Below are positions 1-6,190 of a stretch of 8,135 bases of DNA, one piece after another (position 1 is the stretch's first letter; the number at the start of each line of letters is the position of its first letter). The DNA comes from Hyphomicrobiales bacterium (GTDB lineage: Bacteria; Pseudomonadota; Alphaproteobacteria; Rhizobiales; Xanthobacteraceae): assembly GCA_016201085.1 (NCBI GenBank), contig JACQDO010000252.1, forward strand, positions 1-8,135. The letters run 5' to 3'. The position numbers and the translations under genes are program-made. A model generated the notes under the pieces. It did no database searches. It saw only the letters and a list, made by a program, of their open reading frames with translations, and had not been told where the DNA came from.

Positions 1-108
1 TGCTATAATCGCCCGCATGTCGTGCATGGCGCGCTGATTGCCGCCGGGCCCGCCCGCCATGCTACGCTCATCGACCTGGTGCGCGACCGTCTGCCCGAGT
101 TCGCCTAG
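1..108 (+). CDS. cysQ: 3'(2'),5'-bisphosphate nucleotidase CysQ-like, C-terminal end (partial)
   Basis: Reading frame 1 is open from the first base to a TAG at 106-108 and gives the last 35 residues of a protein that begins upstream of the window. The tail contains YNRPHVVHGALIAAGPARH followed by a short helix ending in LPEFA. The 'YNRP...HG.L.AAG..RH' pattern is what I recognise from the C-terminus of alphaproteobacterial CysQ proteins of the inositol-monophosphatase fold. These are Mg-dependent phosphatases that remove the 3'-phosphate from PAP/PAPS. The metal-binding motifs lie outside the window, so the family is inferred from the tail and from context: in Rhizobiales a CysQ-like gene often sits just upstream of the DUF374-waaA-lpxK block. 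Another inositol-monophosphatase family member is possible. Only 29 nt separate its stop from the next start, so it probably shares a transcript with the LPS genes. Confidence 0.6.
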   Translation, partial: CYNRPHVVHGALIAAGPARHATLIDLVRDRLPEFA

Positions 109-137
109 CCGACCGGTTTCCCGCCTGCGCTGGAAAA

Positions 138-902
138 ATGATAGGTCCGACCGCCGATTTGATCCGAAACTATAGAGCGCTGCAGCAGTTTCCGATGTCA
201 TTATACAAACGGATCGTCAGATCGTCCGCCCTGATGGACGCCGCCGGAGCGATGGCGGCGGGCTACCTGCGGCTGGTCTGGCATAGCTGCCGCAAGACCT
301 TTGAGCCGGCGACCATCCAAGACACCATAGAGATGCCGGCGATCATCACGATGTGGCACGGCCAGCATTTCCTGGCGCCATTCGTCAAGCGCGACGACCC
401 CACGCATCGCGCCAAGGTGCTGATCTCGCGCCATCGCGACGGTGAACTCAATGCGCGCGCCGCCGAGCGGCTGGGCATCGGCACCATTCGCGGTTCCGGC
501 GCGCACAATGGCGAGTTCCATCGCAAGGGCGGCGCCGTCGCCTTCGGCGAAATGCTCGAAGCGCTGGCGCAAGGCTACAATGTCGCGCTCACCGCCGACG
601 TGCCGAAAGTGGCGCGCGTCGCCGGGCTCGGCGTCGTCAAACTGGCGCAGCATTCCGGCCGGCCGATCTACGCGGGGGCGATCGCCACCAGCCGGCGCAT
701 CGAACTCGACAACTGGGACCGTACCGCCATCAACCTGCCATTCGGCCGAATCGCGGTGGTGGCGAGCGACGCGATCTATGTGCCGCGCGACGCCGACGAT
801 GCGGCGCTGGAAGCCGCGCGCCAACGGGTCGAAAACGAACTCAACCGCTCGACCGCGCGCGCCTACGCCATCGTCGACCGCAAGGGGAGCATCCCGCCGT
901 GA
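138..902 (+). CDS. DUF374 lysophospholipid acyltransferase family protein
   Basis: This 254-residue protein belongs to the DUF374 branch of the LPLAT acyltransferases. Characterised members (LpxJ of epsilonproteobacteria) add late acyl chains to lipid A, so a lipid A or phospholipid acylation role at the inner membrane is inferred from family and from its place beside waaA and lpxK. Visible motifs are MWHGQHF (72-78), SRHRDGE (97-103), RGSG (118-121), FHRKGG near 127-132 and TADVPK (152-157), then the C-terminal NLPFGR and TARAYA segments. The start is uncertain. ATG 138 has only a weak GGA just upstream and would add 19 residues. ATG 195 (MSLYKRIVRSS) matches better where I remember homologues beginning, and would give 235 residues. 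The stop TGA (900-902) overlaps the waaA GTG in a GTGA (4 nt overlap), which implies translational coupling. The small DUF4170 gene that often precedes this gene in relatives is absent here. Confidence 0.9.
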   Translation: MIGPTADLIRNYRALQQFPMSLYKRIVRSSALMDAAGAMAAGYLRLVWHSCRKTFEPATIQDTIEMPAIITMWHGQHFLAPFVKRDDPTHRAKVLISRHRDGELNARAAERLGIGTIRGSGAHNGEFHRKGGAVAFGEMLEALAQGYNVALTADVPKVARVAGLGVVKLAQHSGRPIYAGAIATSRRIELDNWDRTAINLPFGRIAVVASDAIYVPRDADDAALEAARQRVENELNRSTARAYAIVDRKGSIPP

Positions 903-1003
903 GCGAAACGCTGCCGGCCGGCTTGCGCGCCTACCGGCTGCTGTCCGCGGCCGCCGCCCCGCTGGCCCTGCTGCTGCTGGCGCATCGGCCGCGGCGCGGC
1001 AAG
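899..1003 (+). pseudogene. waaA: waaA 5' fragment: N-terminal membrane anchor, out of frame with the rest
   Basis: The GTG at 899, overlapping the TGA of the acyltransferase gene, opens a frame that reads MSETLPAGLRAYRLLS and then a hydrophobic run rich in Ala and Leu, ending HRPRRGK at 1003. This is the expected start of an alphaproteobacterial Kdo transferase: the short membrane-associating N-terminus and the conserved RRGK. Beyond 1003 this frame stops resembling WaaA and runs as junk to 1921, while the WaaA sequence resumes in another frame at 1005. In family members, roughly 20-25 residues lie between the RRGK and the VWLHGASVGE segment, including the ERxG motif that holds the catalytic glutamate. 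Here a single nucleotide (1004) occupies that place. I infer a deletion of about 65 nt, not a multiple of three. Whether this is real or an assembly or sequencing fault cannot be told from one sequence. Confidence 0.8.
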
Positions 1004-1004
1004 G

Positions 1005-2141
1005 ATGGTCTGGCTGCACGGCGCCAGCGTCGGCGAACTGGCGAGCGTGCTGCCGCTGATCGAGCGCATCGCCGCGCGCGGCGTCAACATGCTGGTGACC
1101 ACCGGCACCGTCACCTCCGGCGGGCTCGCCGAACAGCGGCTGCCGGCCGGCGTCATCCATCAATTTTTGCCGCTCGACGTGCCGCGCTTCGTGCGCCGCT
1201 TTCTCGATCACTGGCAGCCGGACATGGCCTTGTTCGTGGAATCCGATCTGTGGCCGAACGTGATGATCGAAACCTCGGCACGCAACGTGCCGATGATCCT
1301 GGTCAACGGCCGGCTGTCGGAACGCTCGTTCGAACGCTGGCGCTATCTGCAGGACACCATCGCCAGCCTGCTGCAGCGGTTCGATCTCTGCCTGGCGCGC
1401 ACGCCGGGCGACGCCGGACGTCTGGTCGGACTGGGCGCGCCGCGCGTCGTCACCAGCGGCAACCTCAAGCTCGACGTGCCGGCGCCGCCGGTCGACAGCG
1501 TCGAGCTGGCGGCCTTGGCCGAAGCCTTTGCCGGCCGGCCGGTGATCGCGGCAGCGTCCACGCATGCCGGCGAAGAGGACATCGTGATCGCGGCGCATGC
1601 CCGCCTGCGCAAGAATTATCCCAGGCTGCTGACCTTGATCGCGCCGCGCCATCCCGAGCGCGGCGCCGGCGTGGTCGCCATCGCCAAGGCCGCCAGCTTG
1701 CAGGTGGCGCAGCGCTCGCGCGGCGAGAAGCCGCAGGCCGCAACCGACATCTATGTGGCCGACACGCTGGGCGAGCTCGGCCTGCTCTATCGGCTGGCGC
1801 CGATCGTGTTCATCGGCGGCTCGCTCGTTCGCCATGGCGGGCAAAATCCGATCGAGCCCGCCAAACTGGGCGCCGCCATTCTGCACGGCCCACATGTGTG
1901 GAATTTCGTCGAGCTGTATGACGCGCTCGATGCCGCGCACGGCGCCGAACCGGTCGCCGACGCCGACCGGCTCACCGCCGGACTGTCGGCCTGGCTGAGC
2001 GACCCGGCGGGGCGCGCGCGCGTCGCCGACGTCGCGCGCACGACCGTCGATAGCCTGGGCGGCGCGCTCGAGCGCACCTTGCAATCGCTCGAGCCCTATC
2101 TGGTTGAACTGCAGTTGCGGCGGCGAGCGGACCATGCGTGA
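1005..2141 (+). CDS. waaA: 3-deoxy-D-manno-octulosonic acid transferase (WaaA/KdtA), body lacking its N-terminus
   Basis: WaaA transfers Kdo from CMP-Kdo to the lipid IVA precursor on the cytoplasmic face of the inner membrane. This frame gives 378 residues of a GT-B glycosyltransferase (GT30): HGASVGE (5-11), ESDLWPN (79-85), ASTHAGEE (184-191), PRHPERG (214-220) and GGSLVRHGGQNPIE (271-284), followed by HGPHVWNF. The two Rossmann-like domains look intact to the end. Family members are usually about 420-440 residues. The missing part is the membrane anchor, encoded in a different frame at 899-1003, plus the ERxG segment with the catalytic base, which I cannot find anywhere. ATG 1005 is only the first in-frame ATG: AAGG abuts it directly, so it lacks a properly spaced ribosome binding site. 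A protein made from it would be expected to lack activity. The 3' end overlaps lpxK by 8 nt. The downstream codons look under normal constraint, with no further stops or shifts, so any lesion is recent or artefactual. Confidence 0.85.
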   Translation: MVWLHGASVGELASVLPLIERIAARGVNMLVTTGTVTSGGLAEQRLPAGVIHQFLPLDVPRFVRRFLDHWQPDMALFVESDLWPNVMIETSARNVPMILVNGRLSERSFERWRYLQDTIASLLQRFDLCLARTPGDAGRLVGLGAPRVVTSGNLKLDVPAPPVDSVELAALAEAFAGRPVIAAASTHAGEEDIVIAAHARLRKNYPRLLTLIAPRHPERGAGVVAIAKAASLQVAQRSRGEKPQAATDIYVADTLGELGLLYRLAPIVFIGGSLVRHGGQNPIEPAKLGAAILHGPHVWNFVELYDALDAAHGAEPVADADRLTAGLSAWLSDPAGRARVADVARTTVDSLGGALERTLQSLEPYLVELQLRRRADHA

Positions 2142-3126
2142 TCCGGCTTTCTGGTGGCGTCCGGCTGGGCTCGCAGTGGGCCTGCTGGCGCCCTTTGCCG
2201 CGGCCTATGGCGCCATCGCCGCGCGGCGGATGGCCGGCCCAGGCGCGCGCGCCGGTGTGCCGGTGCTGTGCGTGGGAAATTTCACCCTTGGCGGCGCCGG
2301 CAAGACGCCCACCGTGCTGATGCTGGCGCGCCTGCTGCAGGAAGCCGGGGAGCGTCCATTCTGTCTCAGCCGCGGTTATGGCGGCGGCGCCTCCCGTCCG
2401 AAGCGGGTCGATCCGCACAAAGACAGTGCGGCGCTGGTCGGCGACGAGGCTCTGCTGCTAGCGCAAGTGGCGCCGACCGTGGTCGCGCATGACCGCGTGG
2501 CCGGCGCCCAGATCGCCAAGACCACCGGCGCAAGTGTAATCGTGATGGACGACGGCCTGCAGAACGCTTCGCTCGCCAAGGATTTCACGCTCGCGGTGGT
2601 CGACGGCCGCCGCGGCATCGGCAACGGTCGCGTGTTTCCGGCCGGTCCCTTGCGCGCGCCGCTCAACGCACAGCTTGCGCGCACTGATGCGCTGCTGGTG
2701 GTGGGCGACGACACGCGCGCGCGCGAGGTAATCGCCGCCGCACGCCCTCTACCGGTATGGCACGGCAAGCTGGTGCCCGATGCCGCCGCCGTAGCGGCGC
2801 TGAAGGCGCGCAAGGTTTTCGCCTTCGCCGGCATCGGCGACCCCGACAAGTTTTTCGCCACCGTCACGGCGGCCGGTATCGCCATCGCGCGGCGGCGCGC
2901 CTTCGCCGATCATCATCGCTATAGCGCCGAGCAGGCCGCCGAACTCATCATGCAGGCCGAGCACGACGGACTTGCTTTGTTGACCACAGCGAAGGATTGC
3001 GCCCGCATGACGGGCGAACCGGCGCTGGCGGCGCTCGCCGCCAAGGTGCATGTGTTGCCGGTGACGCTGGTGCTCGAGGAAGCCGAGGCGTTGCGTAAGC
3101 TTATTCTAGCGAAGCTGCGGCGCTGA
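2134..3126 (+). CDS. lpxK: tetraacyldisaccharide 4'-kinase (lipid A 4'-kinase)
   Basis: LpxK phosphorylates the 4' position of the tetraacyl disaccharide 1-phosphate to make lipid IVA, using ATP at the inner membrane; its product is the acceptor for WaaA just upstream. The 330-residue protein begins MRDPAFWWRP, a start typical of Rhizobiales LpxK, followed by a hydrophobic N-terminal helix (about 12-30). The Walker A loop GGAGKTPT is at 53-60. The DDGLQN motif at 139-144 lies in the segment that carries the catalytic aspartate, and FADHHRYS around 257-264 supplies the histidine pair seen in the family, followed by TTAKD. The ATG at 2134 was chosen over an upstream in-frame TTG (2104) because it matches the family start and overlaps the waaA stop by 8 nt. 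Length is normal and nothing is missing. The stop TGA is immediately followed by the stop of the opposite-strand DUF2093 gene. Confidence 0.96.
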   Translation: MRDPAFWWRPAGLAVGLLAPFAAAYGAIAARRMAGPGARAGVPVLCVGNFTLGGAGKTPTVLMLARLLQEAGERPFCLSRGYGGGASRPKRVDPHKDSAALVGDEALLLAQVAPTVVAHDRVAGAQIAKTTGASVIVMDDGLQNASLAKDFTLAVVDGRRGIGNGRVFPAGPLRAPLNAQLARTDALLVVGDDTRAREVIAAARPLPVWHGKLVPDAAAVAALKARKVFAFAGIGDPDKFFATVTAAGIAIARRRAFADHHRYSAEQAAELIMQAEHDGLALLTTAKDCARMTGEPALAALAAKVHVLPVTLVLEEAEALRKLILAKLRR

Positions 3127-3351
3127 CTACTTCGCGCGCTTCTCCTGGCGGCGCTTGAGCACCGCCTCCGGCGATGCATAGGCCTCCTGCAGATCGACGC
3201 TCCAGTATTTGAGCTCCTCGAGCGGGATCGGCACGCCGGTCACCGCACAGCGCACGAAGGCGCCCGGCCGCGTGACGCGAAAATCGCCATCGAGGTATTT
3301 CACCTCGGCCTCGCCGTTCATGGGCGAGGAGCGATCGTAGCGATTGAGCAA
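3127..3351 (-). CDS. DUF2093 domain-containing protein
   Basis: This is a small conserved alphaproteobacterial protein of unknown function. The core VKYLDGDFRV, PGAFVRCAVTG, IPLEELKYWSV and LQEAYASPEAVLKR covers the whole DUF2093 family pattern. I see no signal peptide or membrane segment. The start chosen is the TTG at 3351, giving 74 residues beginning (M)LNRYDRSSP, because it lines up with the MLNK-type start I recall in homologues and because a GGAGG lies six bases upstream. Alternatives are the ATG at 3393 (88 residues) and the ATG at 3321 (64 residues); the latter would begin just before the conserved core. It is convergent with lpxK with no gap: the stops abut as TGACTA. A DUF2093 gene next to lpxK is a recurring arrangement in Rhizobiales, but the pairing does not reveal a role. 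Confidence 0.9.
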   Translation of the reverse strand: MLNRYDRSSPMNGEAEVKYLDGDFRVTRPGAFVRCAVTGVPIPLEELKYWSVDLQEAYASPEAVLKRRQEKRAK

Positions 3352-3357
3352 GGAGGG

Positions 3358-3362
3358 CCTCC
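3358..3362 (-). promoter_or_regulatory. Shine-Dalgarno deciding the TTG start of the DUF2093 gene
   Basis: On the minus strand GGAGG is followed by six bases and then TTG at 3351-3349. It is the strongest ribosome binding site near any of the three possible starts of this gene, and it supports the rare TTG initiation codon. The motif is one arm of a short GGAGG-G-CCTCC palindrome (3352-3362), whose single-base loop is too tight for a hairpin. Confidence 0.65.
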
Positions 3363-3472
3363 GGTCCGGCTTAGCGAGGTTGATATGCCGCAAGATAGTC
3401 TTTCGGCGCCGCTTGGCAAAGCCCTTGGCCGTTCATGCCCGGTTTATGTGCACGGGTGTTAAATCCCCGCTT

Positions 3473-4312
3473 ATGCCGAAGCCTTGCCGCCTGCGAAAAC
3501 CGCTGGTCTGGATCGCCGCCGCCATGATGTTGGCGTCGGGCTGCGCCGGCGCCGCCGAGCCGGTGGAAATTCACTCCGGCGAAGTGAGCTTGCGGGGATG
3601 GTTGTATCGTCCCGCCGGCAACGGTCCGTTTCCGGCGATAGTGGCCCTGCACACCTGCGACGGGCTGGGCGAGGCCCCGCTCGGCGCGCGCTACCGCGAA
3701 TGGGGCGAACGCCTGCAGGCCGCCGGTTTCGCGGTGCTGTTTCCCGACAGTTTCGGCTCGCGCGGCCTTACCTCGCAATGCCGGGTGCGCCAGCGCGCCG
3801 TGCGCGCCTCGCGCACGCGCATCAAGGACGCCATCGCCGCCCGCCATTGGCTGCAGGAGCAGCCCTGGGTGATGGCCGACCGGGTGTCGCTCATCGGCTG
3901 GTCGCATGGCGCCACCAGCGCGCTGTGGACGGTGCGCCGCAACGCCGCCGCCTCGCGCGACAAGACGCCGGATTTCCGCTCGGCGGTGGCGCTGTACCCG
4001 AACTGCCAGCGCGCCGGCAACCTGGCCTGGAGCACGCGCATCCCGACGCTGATCCTGATCGGGCGCGCCGACGACTGGGCACCGGCCGCCCAGTGCGAAC
4101 AAATGATCGCCGGCGCGCGCGGCCGCAGCGCCGGCGCGCTGATCGTGGTCTATCCGGGCGCCTATCACGATTTCGACGTCGCCGATGTGGCGCTGCACGA
4201 ACGCAGCGGCATTGCCAATACGCCGAACCCGGCCGGCCGCGTGCATAGCGGCACCGATGCTGCGGCGCGCGCCGATGCCTTCAAGCGCGTGCCGGAGTGG
4301 TTCGCGCGTTAA
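3473..4312 (+). CDS. exported dienelactone hydrolase family protein (alpha/beta hydrolase)
   Basis: This 279-residue protein has a signal peptide and an alpha/beta-hydrolase fold. The n-region is [10 protein letters not shown] and the hydrophobic stretch is 11-23. It is followed by LASGC, with Cys24 as a possible lipobox cysteine; a signal peptidase I site after the following AGAA is the alternative. The mature part follows the dienelactone-hydrolase pattern: [13 protein letters not shown] near the start, a nucleophile elbow GWSHG with Ser144, an acidic residue in GRADDW (Asp200 or Asp201), and His232 in GAYHDF. Classical dienelactone hydrolases use Cys, so the Ser here suggests a general esterase or peptidase-like hydrolase; substrate unknown. 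ATG 3473 was chosen because it places the signal peptide at the N-terminus; in-frame starts further upstream would bury it. No clear ribosome binding site precedes it. It is convergent with xseA and their stop codons overlap. Confidence 0.85.
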   Translation: MPKPCRLRKPLVWIAAAMMLASGCAGAAEPVEIHSGEVSLRGWLYRPAGNGPFPAIVALHTCDGLGEAPLGARYREWGERLQAAGFAVLFPDSFGSRGLTSQCRVRQRAVRASRTRIKDAIAARHWLQEQPWVMADRVSLIGWSHGATSALWTVRRNAAASRDKTPDFRSAVALYPNCQRAGNLAWSTRIPTLILIGRADDWAPAAQCEQMIAGARGRSAGALIVVYPGAYHDFDVADVALHERSGIANTPNPAGRVHSGTDAAARADAFKRVPEWFAR

Positions 4313-5772
4313 AGCAGCGTGCCCTGCCCGCCGGAATCGTCGCCGCGTGGACGCGGCTTTGTAACGAGCTTGGGTTTCGCGGCCGGTGGCGGCGCGCGCT
4401 CGCCGTCGGCGGTGGCAGCGACGCGGCCGTCGGAAAATTCAATCTCCAATCGCATGCGACTCTTGACCGATAAGGCCGAGCGCAGCGGCTGCCCGCCGTC
4501 GTCGCGCACGAGAGCGAATCCCCGCGCCAGCACGCCCTGGTATGAAAACGCCTTGAGCAATTGCTCGGCGCCGCGCACGCGATCCCAGCGCCGTTGCAGA
4601 TAGTGCTTGCGGGCAAGCTTGCCGCGCTTCTCCAGCGCAACGACGATTTCGCTTGAGCGTGCCAGCCGCAATTTCAAAAGACGCGGCGTCAGGCGCGCGC
4701 CAATACGCGTGAGCTGGGTATGGTGCAGTTGCGCATTGGCGATGAGCGCGCGCGGCAGTCTTGCGGCGCAGGCATCGAGCCGCTGGCGGGGGATTGCCAA
4801 GAGATCGTCGAGCGCCGGCAGCGCGCGTGACAGCAGATACAGTTCCTTGCGGCGCTGCTCGACGCCGCGCTGCCAGCAGGCGAGACGGCGCGCCGTCAGC
4901 GCCGCGATTTGCGCCATCAGCTCGGCGCGCACCGGCACCGCCATTTCGGCGGCGGCGGTGGGCGTCGGAGCGCGCCGGTCGGATGCGAAATCGATCAGCG
5001 TGATGTCGGTCTCGTGGCCGACCGCCGAGATCAGCGGGATCATGCTGTCGGCCGCGGCCCGCACCACGATCTCCTCGTTGAACGACCACAGGTCCTCGAG
5101 CGAGCCGCCGCCGCGCGCGACGATGATCAGATCCGGTCGCGGCAGCGCGCCATGCTCGGGCAGCGCGTTGAAGCCCTTGATCGCGTTGGCGACCTCGGCG
5201 GCCGAAGCCTCGCCCTGCACCCGCACCGGCCACACCAGCACCCGGCGCGGAAAGCGGTCGGCCAGGCGATGCAGAATGTCGCGGATGACGGCGCCGGTCG
5301 GCGAAGTGACGACGCCGATCACGCGCGGCAGAAATTGCAAGAGCTGCTTGCGCGCCTCGTCGAACAGGCCTGCGGCGGCGAGCTTCTTCTTGCGCTCCTC
5401 CAGGAGCTTCATCAGCGCGCCGACGCCAGCCGGCTCCAGCGTGTCGATGACGAGCTGATATTTCGACGAGCCGGCGAAGGTGGTGAGCTTGCCCGAGACG
5501 ATGACGTCGAGACCCTCTTCCGGCTTCACCCGCATGCGGCCCCAGACGCCCTTCCAGATCACGCCTTCGAGCACCGCCCGGTCGTCCTTGAGGCGGAAAT
5601 AGACGTGGCCGGAGGGTGACGGGCCCTTGAAGCCCGACACCTCGCCGCGCACCCGCACATAGCCATAGGCGTCCTCGACGGTCTTCTTCAGCGCCGCCGA
5701 CAGCTCGGAGACCGACCATTCCGGGATATTGGCGCGCGGCTCGGTCTCATTGGTGATTCTGCTACTGGCCAT
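4309..5772 (-). CDS. xseA: exodeoxyribonuclease VII large subunit
   Basis: XseA is the catalytic subunit of exonuclease VII, which degrades single-stranded DNA from both ends in mismatch repair and damage processing, together with several copies of XseB (not in this window). The 487-residue protein has the N-terminal OB-fold domain (about 17-120: [29 protein letters not shown]). The catalytic domain follows, with [14 protein letters not shown] (153-166), [15 protein letters not shown] (220-234) and SAVGHETD onward (249-276, including the DRRAPTP segment). A long Arg/Leu-rich helical region (about 280-420) and a small C-terminal beta domain end in GQGTLL. Length is normal to slightly long for the family. 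The ATG at 5772 has no strong Shine-Dalgarno, but the family start context (a short variable leader before NIPE) fits. It is divergent from the Cys/His-rich protein gene across 100 nt. Confidence 0.96.
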   Translation of the reverse strand: MASSRITNETEPRANIPEWSVSELSAALKKTVEDAYGYVRVRGEVSGFKGPSPSGHVYFRLKDDRAVLEGVIWKGVWGRMRVKPEEGLDVIVSGKLTTFAGSSKYQLVIDTLEPAGVGALMKLLEERKKKLAAAGLFDEARKQLLQFLPRVIGVVTSPTGAVIRDILHRLADRFPRRVLVWPVRVQGEASAAEVANAIKGFNALPEHGALPRPDLIIVARGGGSLEDLWSFNEEIVVRAAADSMIPLISAVGHETDITLIDFASDRRAPTPTAAAEMAVPVRAELMAQIAALTARRLACWQRGVEQRRKELYLLSRALPALDDLLAIPRQRLDACAARLPRALIANAQLHHTQLTRIGARLTPRLLKLRLARSSEIVVALEKRGKLARKHYLQRRWDRVRGAEQLLKAFSYQGVLARGFALVRDDGGQPLRSALSVKSRMRLEIEFSDGRVAATADGERAPPPAAKPKLVTKPRPRGDDSGGQGTLL

Positions 5773-5872
5773 GCCGGCAATATACGCCAGAACGTGCGGA
5801 AAACACGGCTTTCCGGCCGCAAACCTCTTATCAACCCTTTGCGCGCATGCTCGCGGGCAGAGGGCTTAGGCC
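5773..5872. other. divergent intergenic region between xseA and the Cys/His-rich gene
   Basis: This 100-nt spacer must hold the promoters for both divergent units. It contains a six-base-pair inverted repeat, CGGAAA (5797-5802) and TTTCCG (5810-5815), with a seven-base loop. I could not pick out a convincing -35/-10 pair for either direction. The sequence is less GC-rich around 5820-5842 than the flanking genes. Confidence 0.4.
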
Positions 5873-6109
5873 ATGAACCCGCACGAGCACGAGATCGAGA
5901 ACATCAGGGTGCGGGTGCGCTGCCCGGACTGCCGCACCAACTTCCACGAGCGGCTCAACCGGGTGATCCACGGCGACGCCGTGCGCTGCCCGACCTGCCA
6001 TGAAGAAATGAATTTCAACGGCATCGGCCATATCCACGATCACGACAGCGTGGCCGACTACATCCACCACGTCGAAGAGCACACCTGCCATCCGCACTTC
6101 CGCGGTTGA
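5873..6109 (+). CDS. small Cys/His-rich zinc-ribbon-like protein
   Basis: The 78-residue product is not a named family to me, but similar proteins occur next to purD in Rhizobiales. It has two CxxC knuckles, Cys17/Cys20 (CPDC) and Cys39/Cys42 (CPTC), separated by 18 residues; this is the spacing of a zinc ribbon. The C-terminal half is histidine-rich (HIHDHD at 53-58, HH at 65-66, and His70, His73, His75), with a fifth cysteine at 72. In all there are 13 His and 5 Cys. The segment between the knuckles, FHERLNRVIHGDAV, looks like a short strand/helix rather than disorder. No signal peptide is visible, so it is probably cytoplasmic. An AGGG eight bases upstream could serve as ribosome binding site. 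The zinc-binding reading is inference from the cysteine pattern; a metal store or a zinc-dependent regulator are both possible. It is followed by purD after 81 nt. Confidence 0.85.
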   Translation: MNPHEHEIENIRVRVRCPDCRTNFHERLNRVIHGDAVRCPTCHEEMNFNGIGHIHDHDSVADYIHHVEEHTCHPHFRG

Positions 6110-6190
6110 CGGTTTTCAACAAGCGGCGTCTTCCCCTTGTCCTGACCTTGCCCGCCCGCTAACCCCATTGCGGGAGCGGACGAAGGCGGC

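Noticed and set aside
1000..1010. Programmed frameshifting to join the two waaA frames
   Set aside because: No slippery heptamer is present at the junction, and a frameshift would not restore the missing 20-25 residues with the ERxG motif.
899..1921. A 340-codon open frame starting at the waaA GTG
   Set aside because: Only its first 35 residues look like WaaA. After 1003 it is an Arg/Ala-rich out-of-frame reading of the waaA body, so it is the product of the frame disruption, not a separate gene.
201..2135. A 644-codon open frame on the minus strand covering the acyltransferase and waaA genes
   Set aside because: It is composed of low-complexity Arg/Ala/Gly/Asp sequence typical of an antisense shadow in GC-rich DNA. 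The opposite strand shows clear family motifs throughout, so it is not a gene.
3371..4246. A 291-codon minus-strand open frame over the exported hydrolase
   Set aside because: It has shadow composition only. The plus-strand frame has a signal peptide and a complete catalytic triad.
6155..6174. Possible hairpin (CCCGC / GCGGG, ten-base loop) upstream of purD as a terminator or leader element
   Set aside because: A five-base-pair stem with a long loop and no following T run is not enough in GC-rich DNA. No purine riboswitch core was recognised.
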